This document shows, piece by piece, positions 34,824 to 44,374 of a stretch of DNA of 64,000 bases. A model generated the notes under the pieces. It made no database searches, was not told where the DNA came from, and worked only from the letters and a program-made list of their open reading frames with translations. Source of the stretch: Verrucomicrobiota bacterium (lineage in GTDB: Bacteria; Verrucomicrobiota; Verrucomicrobiia; Opitutales; Opitutaceae); contig JAEYWP010000030.1 of assembly GCA_023428905.1 (NCBI GenBank), positions 310,001-374,000 of the forward strand, in the 5' to 3' direction. Both the position numbers and the translations under genes were made by a program. Position 1 is the first letter of the stretch; every line of letters begins with the position of its first letter.

Positions 34824-37381
34824 TCAAAAAAGAGCTGCCCATTTACGAACTGGAATCCCGCATCCTCGAGCGCCTGCAGGGTCAGGGGCGGCTGATCGTG
34901 CAGGCGCCGACCGGCTCGGGTAAGTCCACCCAGCTGCCGCAAATGCTCCTCCGCGGGGGGCTTCTCGACGGCGGGCAAGTGGTGGTGCTGCAGCCGCGCC
35001 GGCTGGCCGCCCGGCTCCTGGCCAAGCGGGTGGCCGAGGAGGTGGGCGCCCCGCTGGGGGACGTCGTGGGCTATCAGATACGGCTGGAGTCGCGCGTCAG
35101 CGAGCGCACCCGGATCCGGTTCGTCACGGAGGGCATCCTCCTGCGGCAAATGTCGTTCGATCCGCACCTGCGCGGCATCCAGGTCCTGGTCTTCGACGAG
35201 TTCCATGAGCGCCACCTCTACGGCGACATCAGCCTGGCACGTGCGTTGCAAATCCAGCAGACGGTGCGGCCGGACCTCCGGATTGTCGTGATGTCAGCCA
35301 CCCTGGACACCGGGACTCTGCAGGGCTACCTCGCGCCCTGCGAAATCCTGGTCTCCCAAGGGCGCACCTTTCCAGTGCGGATCGAGTACCTTGAGAAACC
35401 CGCCAACTTCGACCAGGAGCCGGTCTGGGAGATTGCGGCCCGCGAATGCGAGCGGATGGCGGCCCAGGCGACGGGTGACATGCTCGTTTTTATGCCGGGC
35501 GCGTATGAGATCGGCCGCACCGTCCAGGCCCTCCAGGGGAGCCGTATCCTGCGCGACTTCGTCGTCTTCCCGCTCCACGGCGAACTGCCGCCGGAGCAAC
35601 AGGACCGCGCGGTGGCGCGGTATGAGACCCGCAAGATCATCGTCTCCACCAACGTCGCGGAAACCTCGCTTACCATCGAGGGGGTGACGGTGGTGGTGGA
35701 CTGCGGACTGGCACGCGTGGCTCGCTATGATGCCAACCGAGGCATCAACACCCTCCTGATCGAGAAGATCTCCGCCGCGTCTGCGGACCAGCGCGCCGGC
35801 CGCGCGGGGCGCACCGCACCTGGTGTCTGTGTGCGCCTCTGGACCGAACGCGAACACGGCCAGAGGCCGCTCCAGGAGGTGCCGGAGGTGCGTCGCCTCG
35901 ACTTGGCCGAAGTGGTGCTCACCCTCAAGGCCAGCGGGATTCACGACATCGTCGCGTTCCCCTGGCTGGAGAAGCCGGACCTCAGGGCACTCGAGCGCGC
36001 GGAGTCCCTGCTGGCCGACCTGGGCGCCCTGGGCTCAGCGCCCCACGCGGGTGACGGCCATCTCCAGATCACGGATACCGGACGCCGGATGCTCCGTTTT
36101 CCCGTCCATCCGCGCTATGCCCGCATGCTCCTCGAGGCGGGAGAACGCGGCTGCGTCAGGCCGGTGGCCCTGATGGCTGCGCTCACCCAGGGACGGAGTT
36201 TCCTCCTCCGGGGAGCGACGCGCGAGGTGGAGGACACGCGGGACGATCTCCTTGGGGAGGAGTCCGAATCGGATTTTTTCCTCCTCATGCGCGCCTGGGC
36301 CTATGCGGAGAACACTCGCTATAACTTCGACGCCTGCCGACGCCTGGGCATCCACGTGCAAGGGGTGCGACAGGTGGGCCCGCTCTTCGAGCAGTTCATC
36401 GAGATCGCGGCGAAAGAGGGCCTCGACGTCACCGAGCGCCGGGTGGAGGACACGGAGGTTCGAAAATGTGTGCTCGCCGGATTCTCCGACCATCTCGCCC
36501 GGCGGCTGGATACGGGCACCCTGCGTTGCGAACTGGTGCACGGCCGGCGCGGCGTGCTTGCCCGGGAAAGCGCCATCCAACGCGCCCCACTGCTGGTCGC
36601 GGCCGAGGTGAGCGAAATCGAGGGGCGGGGCGGCGAGGTGAATGTCCTGCTCAGCCTCGCCACCGCGATCGAGGAGCCCTGGTTGCGCGAGTTGTTTCCC
36701 GATGATTATCGGGATGTGACGGCGGTGGTGTATGACGAATCGGCCAAACGGGTGATTGCCCGGCGGGAGCGCCGCTTCCGTGATCTCGTCCTGGAGGCAA
36801 AGGCCGGCGCAGAGGACGTGCCCCTGAGCGAGGCCGCGGCACTGCTCACACAGCAGGTGGTGGCGGGTAAATTGAAGCTGGAGGCGTGGGATGAGACAGT
36901 CGAGCAGTGGATCGTCCGGGTGAACCGGCTGGCGGAGTGGTTTCCCGAACTGGAGGTGAATCCGCTGACCGACGCGGACCGTGCGACTCTGATCGAGCAG
37001 ATCTGCTATGGGGAAACGGGCTACAAAGGTATCCGCGACAAGCCCGTGATGCCGATCCTGCGGGACTGGCTGACCGCCGAGCAACTCGCGGTGCTGGATG
37101 ACTACTTGCCGGAGCGCCTCGTCATGGGCAACGGGCGCAAGTCGCGCCTCACCTACACAAAGGACGGGCCACCTGTGCTCAGCGCCCGAATACAGGAGCT
37201 GTACGGGGTGGAGGGTCGCTTCACCCTTGGCCACGGTCGCGTGCCGGTGAAGATCGAGGTCCTCGCGCCCAATCAGCGGCCGATCCAGGTGACGGACGAC
37301 CTGACCGCCTTCTGGCGCGACATGTACCCGAAGGTCAAGGCGGAGCTCTCGCGCCGCTATCCCCGCCATGAATGGCGGTGA
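34820..37381 (+). CDS. hrpB: ATP-dependent helicase HrpB
   Basis: An 853-residue DEAH-type RNA helicase. Walker A APTGSGKST is at residues 29-37, the DEAH box reads DEFH (126-129), and SATLD, STNVAETSLTIEGV and QRAGRAGR follow. The C-terminal HrpB-specific region ends LSRRYPRHEWR. The start is GTG at 34820; no other start precedes the Walker A motif. HrpB's physiological role is poorly known in most bacteria. Transcribed divergently from the guanidine/urea locus. Confidence 0.93.
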   Translation: MVKKELPIYELESRILERLQGQGRLIVQAPTGSGKSTQLPQMLLRGGLLDGGQVVVLQPRRLAARLLAKRVAEEVGAPLGDVVGYQIRLESRVSERTRIRFVTEGILLRQMSFDPHLRGIQVLVFDEFHERHLYGDISLARALQIQQTVRPDLRIVVMSATLDTGTLQGYLAPCEILVSQGRTFPVRIEYLEKPANFDQEPVWEIAARECERMAAQATGDMLVFMPGAYEIGRTVQALQGSRILRDFVVFPLHGELPPEQQDRAVARYETRKIIVSTNVAETSLTIEGVTVVVDCGLARVARYDANRGINTLLIEKISAASADQRAGRAGRTAPGVCVRLWTEREHGQRPLQEVPEVRRLDLAEVVLTLKASGIHDIVAFPWLEKPDLRALERAESLLADLGALGSAPHAGDGHLQITDTGRRMLRFPVHPRYARMLLEAGERGCVRPVALMAALTQGRSFLLRGATREVEDTRDDLLGEESESDFFLLMRAWAYAENTRYNFDACRRLGIHVQGVRQVGPLFEQFIEIAAKEGLDVTERRVEDTEVRKCVLAGFSDHLARRLDTGTLRCELVHGRRGVLARESAIQRAPLLVAAEVSEIEGRGGEVNVLLSLATAIEEPWLRELFPDDYRDVTAVVYDESAKRVIARRERRFRDLVLEAKAGAEDVPLSEAAALLTQQVVAGKLKLEAWDETVEQWIVRVNRLAEWFPELEVNPLTDADRATLIEQICYGETGYKGIRDKPVMPILRDWLTAEQLAVLDDYLPERLVMGNGRKSRLTYTKDGPPVLSARIQELYGVEGRFTLGHGRVPVKIEVLAPNQRPIQVTDDLTAFWRDMYPKVKAELSRRYPRHEWR

Positions 37382-37442
37382 TCCCGCCCGGTCGGCACGA
37401 TTCCCCTTTTCAATGCGCCGGCTCACGGCTTGATCTGCCGAC

Positions 37443-38684
37443 ATGGTCGTTTCCCTTGCTGTCGCCTTCCTGCTCCTCCGCCTGGTGGCCGAGCTGGTCC
37501 TGAGCCGGCTCAACCGTGCCGAAGTGGAACGCCACGCGTCCAAGCCCCCGGCGGCGGTGTCCGCCATCATGGACACGGCCACCTACCAAAAGTCGGTGGC
37601 GTACACCCTCGCGAAAAACCGCTTTGGCCAGCTCGAGCTGGCTTGGGACGTTCTGGTGGTCCTGGCGGTGCTGTTCAGCGGCATCCTGCCCTGGCTTCAT
37701 GCCCGGTTTGCTCCGATCGCTCCGGCGGCGAGTTGGGACGACGCGCTTTTTCTGATGGCGGCCATGCTGCTGATGAGTGTTCCGTCACTACCCTTCGAGT
37801 GGTACGCCCAGTTTCGCCTGGAGGAGCGCTTTGGTTTCAACAAAAGCACGCTTGGACTCTGGATCATGGACAAGGTGAAGGGGGTGGTGCTCGCCCTCCT
37901 CCTCGGCTTTCCCATCCTGTGGGCGCTGCTCGCACTGGTGGGCAAAGCGGGAGACCACTGGTGGATCTGGGGTTTTGCCCTCGTGTTCAGCTACCAGCTG
38001 GTGCTGCTCGTGCTGGAGCCGCGGCTGATCCGGCCCTGGTTCAACAAGCTGACGCCCCTGCCCGAAGGCGAACTCCGCGAGCGCCTGATGGCGCTCGCCG
38101 AACGCACGGGATTTCGGGCCTCCACCATCCAGGTGATGGATGGGAGCAAACGGTCCGCCCACTCCAACGCCTTCTTCACCGGCTTTGGCCGCTTTCGTCG
38201 GATCGTCCTCTATGACACGCTCGTGACGCAGCTCGCGCCGGAAGAGTTGGAGGCCGTGCTCGCCCATGAAGTAGGGCACTACAAACGCGGCCACATCCCG
38301 AGAATGCTGGCCGTCTCGGCCGTGTTCCAGGCCGTGATGTTCGGGCTGATCGCCTGGCTGATGAAGGCGGATTGGTTTAATCCAGCCTTCGGGCTTCCCG
38401 CCGGTCAGCTCGCCCCCACGCTTCTGCTCTACGTCATCCTCAGCTCCCCGGTGTTCTTCTGGCTGACCCCGCTGGTCAATCTCGTGTCGCGCAAGCATGA
38501 ATACGAGGCAGATGCCTTCGCCCGGCAGGCGATGGGCGGACCCGTTCCGCTGATTGGCGCCCTGCGCAAACTGGCGGAGAAGAACCTCAGCAACCTGACC
38601 CCACACCGCTGGTTCAGCGGCTTCCATTATTCCCATCCGACGCTGGTTGAACGAGAGCGTGCATTGACGGGCGGAACAGTGTAG
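37443..38684 (+). CDS. M48-family membrane metalloprotease (Ste24/CAAX protease 1 type)
   Basis: A 413-residue integral membrane zinc protease with about six to seven helices. The active site is HEVGH at residues 275-279 (VLAHEVGHYKRGH), and the third zinc ligand is in EYEADAFARQ. RFGFNKSTLGLWIMDKVKG is a typical Ste24 block. In bacteria such enzymes act in membrane-protein quality control. Its stop is 9 bp before the next start, so the two are probably co-transcribed. Confidence 0.92.
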   Translation: MVVSLAVAFLLLRLVAELVLSRLNRAEVERHASKPPAAVSAIMDTATYQKSVAYTLAKNRFGQLELAWDVLVVLAVLFSGILPWLHARFAPIAPAASWDDALFLMAAMLLMSVPSLPFEWYAQFRLEERFGFNKSTLGLWIMDKVKGVVLALLLGFPILWALLALVGKAGDHWWIWGFALVFSYQLVLLVLEPRLIRPWFNKLTPLPEGELRERLMALAERTGFRASTIQVMDGSKRSAHSNAFFTGFGRFRRIVLYDTLVTQLAPEELEAVLAHEVGHYKRGHIPRMLAVSAVFQAVMFGLIAWLMKADWFNPAFGLPAGQLAPTLLLYVILSSPVFFWLTPLVNLVSRKHEYEADAFARQAMGGPVPLIGALRKLAEKNLSNLTPHRWFSGFHYSHPTLVERERALTGGTV

Positions 38685-38693
38685 TCACCGGGA

Positions 38694-39677
38694 ATGCGAT
38701 TCTTGGGGGAGGGAAGGTCCCGGCGCGCGTGGCGCCGGAACGTGTGGACGTGGACGAACTGGCTGATGGCGCTTGCGCTCGCGGCGGCGGCCGCACCCGA
38801 CTCGCTGCGGGTCGCCACCTACAATCTGGAGAACTATCTCTCCGCCGACCGCCGGGTGGAGGGGAGCTTCCGCCGCGATTACCCTAAGCCCGAGGCGGAA
38901 AAAGAGGCCCTGCGCACGGTGATTCGACAAATGGATGCGGACATCCTGGCGGTGCAGGAAATCGGGGACACCCGCTACCTGAACGAGCTGCAGCGCGACC
39001 TGAGCCGGGAGGGTGTCGTGTACGCGCACACCGCCTGGCTGGAAGGCGAGGATCGCGAGCGGCACCTCGCGCTGCTTTCCCGGGTTCCGATCACCCTGAC
39101 GCGACGACACACCGATCTCAGCTTCACTTACCTCGGTGGCAGCGGTTTGGTCCGACGCGGCCTGCTCGAGGTCCGGCTCGGTGCAGGCGGCGGCGAACTC
39201 ACCTGTTTTGTCCTGCACTTGAAGAGCCGTTTCACCGAGCGTTCCGACGATCCCCAGTCGGCGGTCTTCCGCGCGGGGGAAGCCACTGCGGTCCGCAACC
39301 GCATCCTCTCCGTGGCAGACCCCGCCGGCCGATACCTGATCCTCGGCGATTTGAACGACAGCCCCTCCAGCCGGCCCGTCCGCCTGCTGCTTCGGCGCGG
39401 TGAAACGGTGGTCGCGCACTTGCTCGACGCCGGGGATCCACGGGGCGACACCTGGACCCACCGCCAGGCCCGCGAGGACGTGTATTCGCGGCTCGATTAC
39501 GTGCTGGCGTCGCCCGGCCTGCTCCCGTCGGTCGTTGGCGGGCGCGCCCGTGTCGTCGATCTGCCGGAAACGCGGCTGGCCAGCGACCACCGGCCGGTGG
39601 TGGTCGACCTGGAGTGGCCTGCAGCGAGCGCGCACAAAAAAGCCGGCTCCATGGAGCCGGCCGAAAAACACGAGTGA
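38694..39677 (+). CDS. Endonuclease/exonuclease/phosphatase-family protein
   Basis: A 327-residue EEP-superfamily hydrolase. A basic N-terminus and a hydrophobic helix (NWLMALALAAAAA) suggest export. Active-site blocks are VATYNLENYL, ILAVQEIGD, FVLHLKSR, LILGDLNDSPSS, YSRLDYVL and ASDHRPVVVDL. The last codons (AHKKAGSMEPAEKHE) are encoded by the terminator of the convergent lipoprotein gene. The substrate (phosphodiester, nucleic acid or lipid) is undetermined. Confidence 0.88.
   Translation: MRFLGEGRSRRAWRRNVWTWTNWLMALALAAAAAPDSLRVATYNLENYLSADRRVEGSFRRDYPKPEAEKEALRTVIRQMDADILAVQEIGDTRYLNELQRDLSREGVVYAHTAWLEGEDRERHLALLSRVPITLTRRHTDLSFTYLGGSGLVRRGLLEVRLGAGGGELTCFVLHLKSRFTERSDDPQSAVFRAGEATAVRNRILSVADPAGRYLILGDLNDSPSSRPVRLLLRRGETVVAHLLDAGDPRGDTWTHRQAREDVYSRLDYVLASPGLLPSVVGGRARVVDLPETRLASDHRPVVVDLEWPAASAHKKAGSMEPAEKHE
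39635..39661 (-). terminator. Intrinsic terminator of the IPT/TIG lipoprotein gene, inside the convergent gene
   Basis: A 20-bp perfect palindrome (39642-39661, GCCGGCTCCA and its mirror) is followed on the minus strand by a run of seven Ts (39635-39641). It serves the gene ending at 39686 but lies in the coding end of the convergent EEP gene. Confidence 0.9.
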
Positions 39678-39685
39678 CGGCAGGA

Positions 39686-40672
39686 TCAGCGGACGGTGAT
39701 GGGAATCACCTGTTCGCGTGCACCCGGGCCGCGGGCAAAAAGGCTGCCGGTACCCGGGCGGCCGCCTTCGACCGTGACCGTGACCGAGTCCTGCCCGGCC
39801 GGGATCACAACCTCGGGCATGATCACACTCTCCGGGACATCGGTGGTGACATCGATCAGCAGCCCTCCCGCGGTGGCACGCACCGGGCTCGTGAACGTGA
39901 CCTGGGCGCGCTCACCGGACTGGAGGGAAAGTGAGGCGGGTGACGCGGTCACGGCCACACCCTGACCACCGGCCGCGACCGGTGCCGCGGTATCCATGGG
40001 CGCAGCACCCAACTCCGCACCGCCGCCGATCGCGTCGACGCGGAAGGTGCCGACCGGGGTCTGGGCGCCTTCGCCGCCGAGGGTCACGCGGTAATTACGA
40101 TTACCTTCGACCGCCGGCACGATGAAGCTGATCGCGTTCGCCGAATCGAAGGCGGTGCGAACGGGCGTGCCGTCGAAATAGACCGTGTCGCTGGGAGTGA
40201 AACCGCGACCGAGGATGCTGACGCGCGCGCCCACCGGCCCGCGATTCACTTCCAGCGACAACACGTAGCGTCCGGCGATGTTGGCGCGGTGAATCGGGCT
40301 GTAGTCCTCACGCGGACTGATGATACCGCTGCTTTCCACCTGGTAGGTGGCGATGAAATAGTACGCGATCTCGGTCACGCCGGCGGGAACCTGGTATTCA
40401 AACTCGTACAAGTTTTCGCCCAGCGCGCTCTTCGTCATCCGGTAGTTCTTACCCCCAATGATGATGTAGGGCGTGAGGCTGTTCGGCACATATCCCGTAT
40501 CCTTCGGAGCAATGCGTGCGGAGATCGTGTAGATCTGCGAGGGATTCTCCGCCAACGCGTCCGGCGTAAGATTGGTGATCGTCGGTGTCTGGCAGCCGGC
40601 CAACCCGAGAAGGAGGGCAGCTCCGAGGCCGAGGAAGATTCGTCTCGCGTGAGAGGAGCGGTTGTTTTGCAT
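39686..40672 (-). CDS. IPT/TIG-domain surface lipoprotein, unknown function
   Basis: A 328-residue lipoprotein. Start at 40670-40672 (complement, MQNNRSSHARRIFLGLG), lipobox LAGC (about Cys27). The middle has an Ig-like IPT/TIG domain (GARVSILGRGFTPSDTVYFDGTPV, residues about 150-215). The C-terminal 85 residues look like a second beta-sandwich (ASPASLSLQSGERAQVTF). It may bind a surface polymer, but no ligand can be named. Divergent from hemW with a 56-bp gap. Confidence 0.82.
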   Translation of the reverse strand: MQNNRSSHARRIFLGLGAALLLGLAGCQTPTITNLTPDALAENPSQIYTISARIAPKDTGYVPNSLTPYIIIGGKNYRMTKSALGENLYEFEYQVPAGVTEIAYYFIATYQVESSGIISPREDYSPIHRANIAGRYVLSLEVNRGPVGARVSILGRGFTPSDTVYFDGTPVRTAFDSANAISFIVPAVEGNRNYRVTLGGEGAQTPVGTFRVDAIGGGAELGAAPMDTAAPVAAGGQGVAVTASPASLSLQSGERAQVTFTSPVRATAGGLLIDVTTDVPESVIMPEVVIPAGQDSVTVTVEGGRPGTGSLFARGPGAREQVIPITVR

Positions 40673-40728
40673 TGGGATTTTGCGATTAAAAATCGACCGA
40701 ACCGCAGCACAAAGACACGGTATTGGCA

Positions 40729-41907
40729 ATGAGCGAAATAGCGACGTCCGCGTCCGTCCGGCAGGTCGAACCTCTCGGTCTGTACGTGCACGTTCCCTTT
40801 TGTGCCAAGACCTGTGACTTTTGCGCGTTCTACCAGGTCCGGCCTTCCGCGGAATCAATCGAACGTTACCTGAAAGGCGTGGCCACCGAGGCGCAACGGG
40901 TGCGTTGGAATGCACCGGTGACCACCGTGTTCTGGGGTGGAGGCACGCCCGGACTTCTTTCTGCGGCAGACCTGGAGCGGCTGGGCAGCGTGGTGCGCGA
41001 GCGGTTGGGGCCGGAGTTGCAGGAGTGGTCGGTTGAACTCGCGCCCACCTCGGTCACGGAAGAACGGCTCAGCGTGTTGAAAGCGATCGGGGTGACCCGT
41101 GTCTCCCTGGGCGTGCAGAGCTTTCAGCCGGCCCTGCTGGATGGCCTTGGCCGGCAGCACACCCGCGACCGCGTTTTCCGCGCCTACGACCGGATCCGCC
41201 GGGCCGGTTTTCGGAGCGTGAACCTGGACCTGATCTTCGCGATTCCCGGGCAGGACGAGTCCGCCTGGCTGGCGGATATCCAGGAGGCGGTCGCGCTCGC
41301 TCCGGACCATCTCTCCACTTACTGCCTCACCTTCGAGGAGGACACCGCGCTCTGGGTGAAGCTGTCCCAGGGCAAGGTGAAGCTCGACGAGGAGCGGGAG
41401 GCGCGACTCTACGAACGCACCTGGGCCGAACTCGACCGCGCCGGTTTCCCACAATACGAGATCTCCAATTTCGCCCGACCTGGTCATGCCTGTGTCCACA
41501 ACCTCAATACCTGGAGGATGCACAGCTGGGTGGGCCTGGGGCCTTCCGCCGCCTCCCAGCAGGGCGGGCTCCGCGGGACCAACGTGGCCGACCTGGATCT
41601 TTGGGCGCGCCAGGTGGAGGAGGGGGAGCGCGCCACGGAAGACCGCGTCGAGCTGACCGCGGCCTTGCTGGTCGAAGACGCGCTGATCTTCGGCCTCCGC
41701 ATGAACGAGGGTGTCGACCTCTCCGCATTGCGTACGCATTACCCTGAGGCACCGTGGCCTGCCGTCCTCGCCCTGGTCGATCATCTGGTGCACGACGGCC
41801 TGGCGGCGAAGACCTCGGAGCGTTTGTTTCTCACCTTGAAAGGCAGGCTTGTGGCCGACGCCATCGGCAGTGAACTGATGGGCGCGTTTTCCGAAGTCTC
41901 TCCATGA
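40729..41907 (+). CDS. hemW: Radical SAM heme chaperone HemW-like
   Basis: A 392-residue radical SAM protein. Cys25, Cys29 and Cys32 (CAKTCDFCAF) bind the cluster. FWGGGTPGLL, VSLGVQSFQ, NLDLIFAIPGQ and YEISNFARPGHACVHNLNTW fit HemW. The fourth Cys that marks true coproporphyrinogen oxidase HemN (CxxxCxxCxC) is absent, supporting a heme-delivery role. ATG 40729 is preferred over the upstream TTG. The M23 peptidase start overlaps its stop by 4 bp. Confidence 0.92.
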   Translation: MSEIATSASVRQVEPLGLYVHVPFCAKTCDFCAFYQVRPSAESIERYLKGVATEAQRVRWNAPVTTVFWGGGTPGLLSAADLERLGSVVRERLGPELQEWSVELAPTSVTEERLSVLKAIGVTRVSLGVQSFQPALLDGLGRQHTRDRVFRAYDRIRRAGFRSVNLDLIFAIPGQDESAWLADIQEAVALAPDHLSTYCLTFEEDTALWVKLSQGKVKLDEEREARLYERTWAELDRAGFPQYEISNFARPGHACVHNLNTWRMHSWVGLGPSAASQQGGLRGTNVADLDLWARQVEEGERATEDRVELTAALLVEDALIFGLRMNEGVDLSALRTHYPEAPWPAVLALVDHLVHDGLAAKTSERLFLTLKGRLVADAIGSELMGAFSEVSP

Positions 41908-42926
41908 TGCTGCGAGTTTTGACCCTTCTCCTCAGTCTCTGCACGGTGTCGATGCGCGCGGAGCGGCTGGAACCGGTGTGGCCCACGCCAAGCACGGCGT
42001 ATTTCGAGGGGAAGCCGCTCAGCGCGTTTGTTCAACCCACCGCCTCCGGCGAAGTGACGTCGGGGCTGTACGGGTGCACCCGCAGCGGCGGGGCTCAATT
42101 TCACGAGGGGCTGGACATCAAACCCGTCGCCCGAGACCGACGGGGGGAGGCGACCGACGAGGTATTTTCAATCCTCGACGGCACGGTGCGCCACGTCAGC
42201 CGCAACCCGGGTGAGAGCAGCTACGGGCGGTACGTGGTGGTGGAGCATACAAACGTCACTCCTACTGTCCTGACCTTGTACGCACACCTCGCCTCGATCC
42301 CGGAGGGATTGAAGCGGGGAGACCGGATTGCCCGCGGTGGGGTGCTCGGGATCATGGGCCGCAGCGCGAGTGGATACGCCATTCCGCGCGAACGCGCCCA
42401 CCTTCACTTTGAGATCGGCCTATGGCTTACCCGCGATTTCCAAGGCTGGTACAATTGGAAGAAATTCGGCAGCCGCAATGAGCATGGAGTGTGGAACGGG
42501 ATGAACCTGATCGGCATCGACCCGCTCGACGTCTACCAGGCGCTTCGCGCCCGATCGGTGGAGGATTTTCGGCAGTATTTCGCTGGGCTGGAGCCCGCGG
42601 TCAAGGTACGCATCGCCACCACGCTGATACCCGACTTTATCGAGCGTTATCCGGCGCTGATGACCCGTCCGTATCCGGAGCCCGCTCAATTTTCCGGCTG
42701 GGAGATCACCGTCAATTCGTTCGGAGTGCCGTTCTCCTGGACCCCCCTGGAGCGGGATCAGGTATCCGGACTAAAGCCCAACACCCCGGTGGCTGAGGCG
42801 GTGAACCCGGATCGCAAGCTCACGCGCTGCAAGTCCCTCGTATTCAGGAAAGCGGGACGTTATGCGATCGGCAAGGACCTGGAGTCGACCCTTCAGCTGC
42901 TGTTTGGGTTGCGGAAGGAGCTCTGA
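41904..42926 (+). CDS. M23-family peptidoglycan endopeptidase (LytM domain), exported
   Basis: A 340-residue protein starting MMLRVLTLLLSLCTVSMRAE, a signal peptide. The LytM zinc site is seen in FHEGLDIKP (His, Asp) and RAHLHFEIG (HxH motif), within residues about 60-175. Residues 175-340 have no recognised motif. It is coupled by a 4-bp overlap to hemW, an unusual pairing. Expected to act on the cell wall in the periplasm. Confidence 0.88.
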   Translation: MMLRVLTLLLSLCTVSMRAERLEPVWPTPSTAYFEGKPLSAFVQPTASGEVTSGLYGCTRSGGAQFHEGLDIKPVARDRRGEATDEVFSILDGTVRHVSRNPGESSYGRYVVVEHTNVTPTVLTLYAHLASIPEGLKRGDRIARGGVLGIMGRSASGYAIPRERAHLHFEIGLWLTRDFQGWYNWKKFGSRNEHGVWNGMNLIGIDPLDVYQALRARSVEDFRQYFAGLEPAVKVRIATTLIPDFIERYPALMTRPYPEPAQFSGWEITVNSFGVPFSWTPLERDQVSGLKPNTPVAEAVNPDRKLTRCKSLVFRKAGRYAIGKDLESTLQLLFGLRKEL

Positions 42927-43037
42927 ATCGGGGTGAGTGCGCGACCGGCGGTGGCCGCAGGCTGCGTTCAGGCGGGGCTGACGCCCCCGACACCGCCCCT
43001 GATGCGCGCGTAAAAGACCGAATGCGGGAGGCCAGGG

Positions 43038-44015
43038 CTATTTGCTCCAATCCAGCATGCGCTGGATTGGCACCAGCGCCTGGCTGCGAATGGGCTCTGG
43101 CACATCGATCTCCGGCGACATGGTTTTCAAAGCGTCCCGGACCTTCTCGATCGTGTTCATCTTCATGAAGCGGCAGTCGTTGCAGGCACAGGAATCCGTG
43201 GGGCCGGCGATGAAGGTTTTGTCCGGCACATCGCGCCGTAGACGGTGTAGCATGCCGCTCTCGGTCATGACGATGATCCGCTCGGCTGGAGTGGTCTTCG
43301 CGAACTTCACCATCAGCTCCGTGCTGCAGACTTCGTCCGCCAGGTCGCGGACCGCCTGCACGCATTCGGGGTGGGCGACCACGGGCGCTTCAGGGAACTG
43401 CGCACGGACCTTTTCCAGGGCCTTCACCGTGAACTGGACGTGGGCGTAACAGCTGCCGGGCCAAAGCTGCATGGGGCGGCCCGTTTGCTGGCTCACCCAT
43501 TGCCCGAGGTTCTGGTCGGGCACGAAGAGGATGTTTCGGTCGGCCGGAACACGGCTCACGATCTTCATCGCGTTACCGCTGGTCACGATCACGTCGCTGA
43601 GTGCCTTCACGCCGGCGGAGCAATTGATGTAGGCCACGACATAGACATCGGGATGCGCCGCCTTGTAGGCGGCGAGCCGGTCCGCCGGGCAGGAGTCGGA
43701 CAGGGAGCAGCCGGCATTAAGATCGGGCAGCAGGACCGTGCGCGCGGGATTCACGATCTTCGCCGTTTCGGCCATAAAATGGACGCCGCAGAAAAGAATG
43801 ACGTCCGCCTTGGCCGCCTGTGCCTGATAGGAAAGCCCGAGGGAGTCCCCGATGTAGTCCGCCACCTGCTGGATGGCTTCCACCTGGTAGTTGTGGGCCA
43901 GGATCACAGCGTTGCGTTCGCGCTTGAGGGCCAGCACCTCTTCCTGGATCGGAGTCAGCGTGGGTGCCTCGCGGCGCGGCGGAAGGACGAGCGGCTCGTA
44001 ATTGAGAACAGGCAT
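43038..44015 (-). CDS. nadA: Quinolinate synthase
   Basis: A 325-residue [4Fe-4S] enzyme of NAD synthesis, condensing iminoaspartate and DHAP. VILAHNYQVEAIQQVADYIGDSLGL is the N-terminal block; LLPDLNAGCSLSDSC, NCSAGVKALSD, VAHPECVQAV and the C-terminal CNDCRFMKMNT supply the conserved cysteines. Length is typical. nadB and nadC are not adjacent. Confidence 0.96.
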   Translation of the reverse strand: MPVLNYEPLVLPPRREAPTLTPIQEEVLALKRERNAVILAHNYQVEAIQQVADYIGDSLGLSYQAQAAKADVILFCGVHFMAETAKIVNPARTVLLPDLNAGCSLSDSCPADRLAAYKAAHPDVYVVAYINCSAGVKALSDVIVTSGNAMKIVSRVPADRNILFVPDQNLGQWVSQQTGRPMQLWPGSCYAHVQFTVKALEKVRAQFPEAPVVAHPECVQAVRDLADEVCSTELMVKFAKTTPAERIIVMTESGMLHRLRRDVPDKTFIAGPTDSCACNDCRFMKMNTIEKVRDALKTMSPEIDVPEPIRSQALVPIQRMLDWSK

Positions 44016-44374
44016 GGGAGACGAGGAACAAGTGTCGAAGGACTTCCCCCGGGGCGCAAGCCGGACGGTCGAGGGACGATCCCTTCAATCACAAATGGAC
44101 ACGAATTTTCGGAAGGACCGACGACGGAGCCGAATAGTCAGGTCCCCATTCGTGTAACTTCGTGTCCATTCGCGGTTGATCCGTGCGAGTGAGGGTTGCC
44201 CAGCGGGGGAGAGAGGGCACCGGAAGCCCATCCATCGGTTTCCACCCCAACGTCCGCGCCGCCGGTCTTCTATCCGTGTGCATCCGCGGTCCCCCTGTCT
44301 CCAAGCGGCTTCGCCAGCTGCGCCCGCATCCAAATCACGGATCCCGAATCCCCAATCGCCCGCCGCTCCCGCGT
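44016..44374. other. Gene-free 359-bp intergenic region with dispersed repeat fragments
   Basis: Between nadA and the TPR gene. It holds a 12-bp perfect inverted repeat (AATGGACACGAA at 44094-44105 and its complement at 44159-44170) and a second 'attcgtg' copy at 44149. An ATCCGTGTGCATCCGCGGT element is at 44272-44290 and a 'gattcggg'-type stretch at 44335-44360. Open frames here lack any protein signature. Confidence 0.6.
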
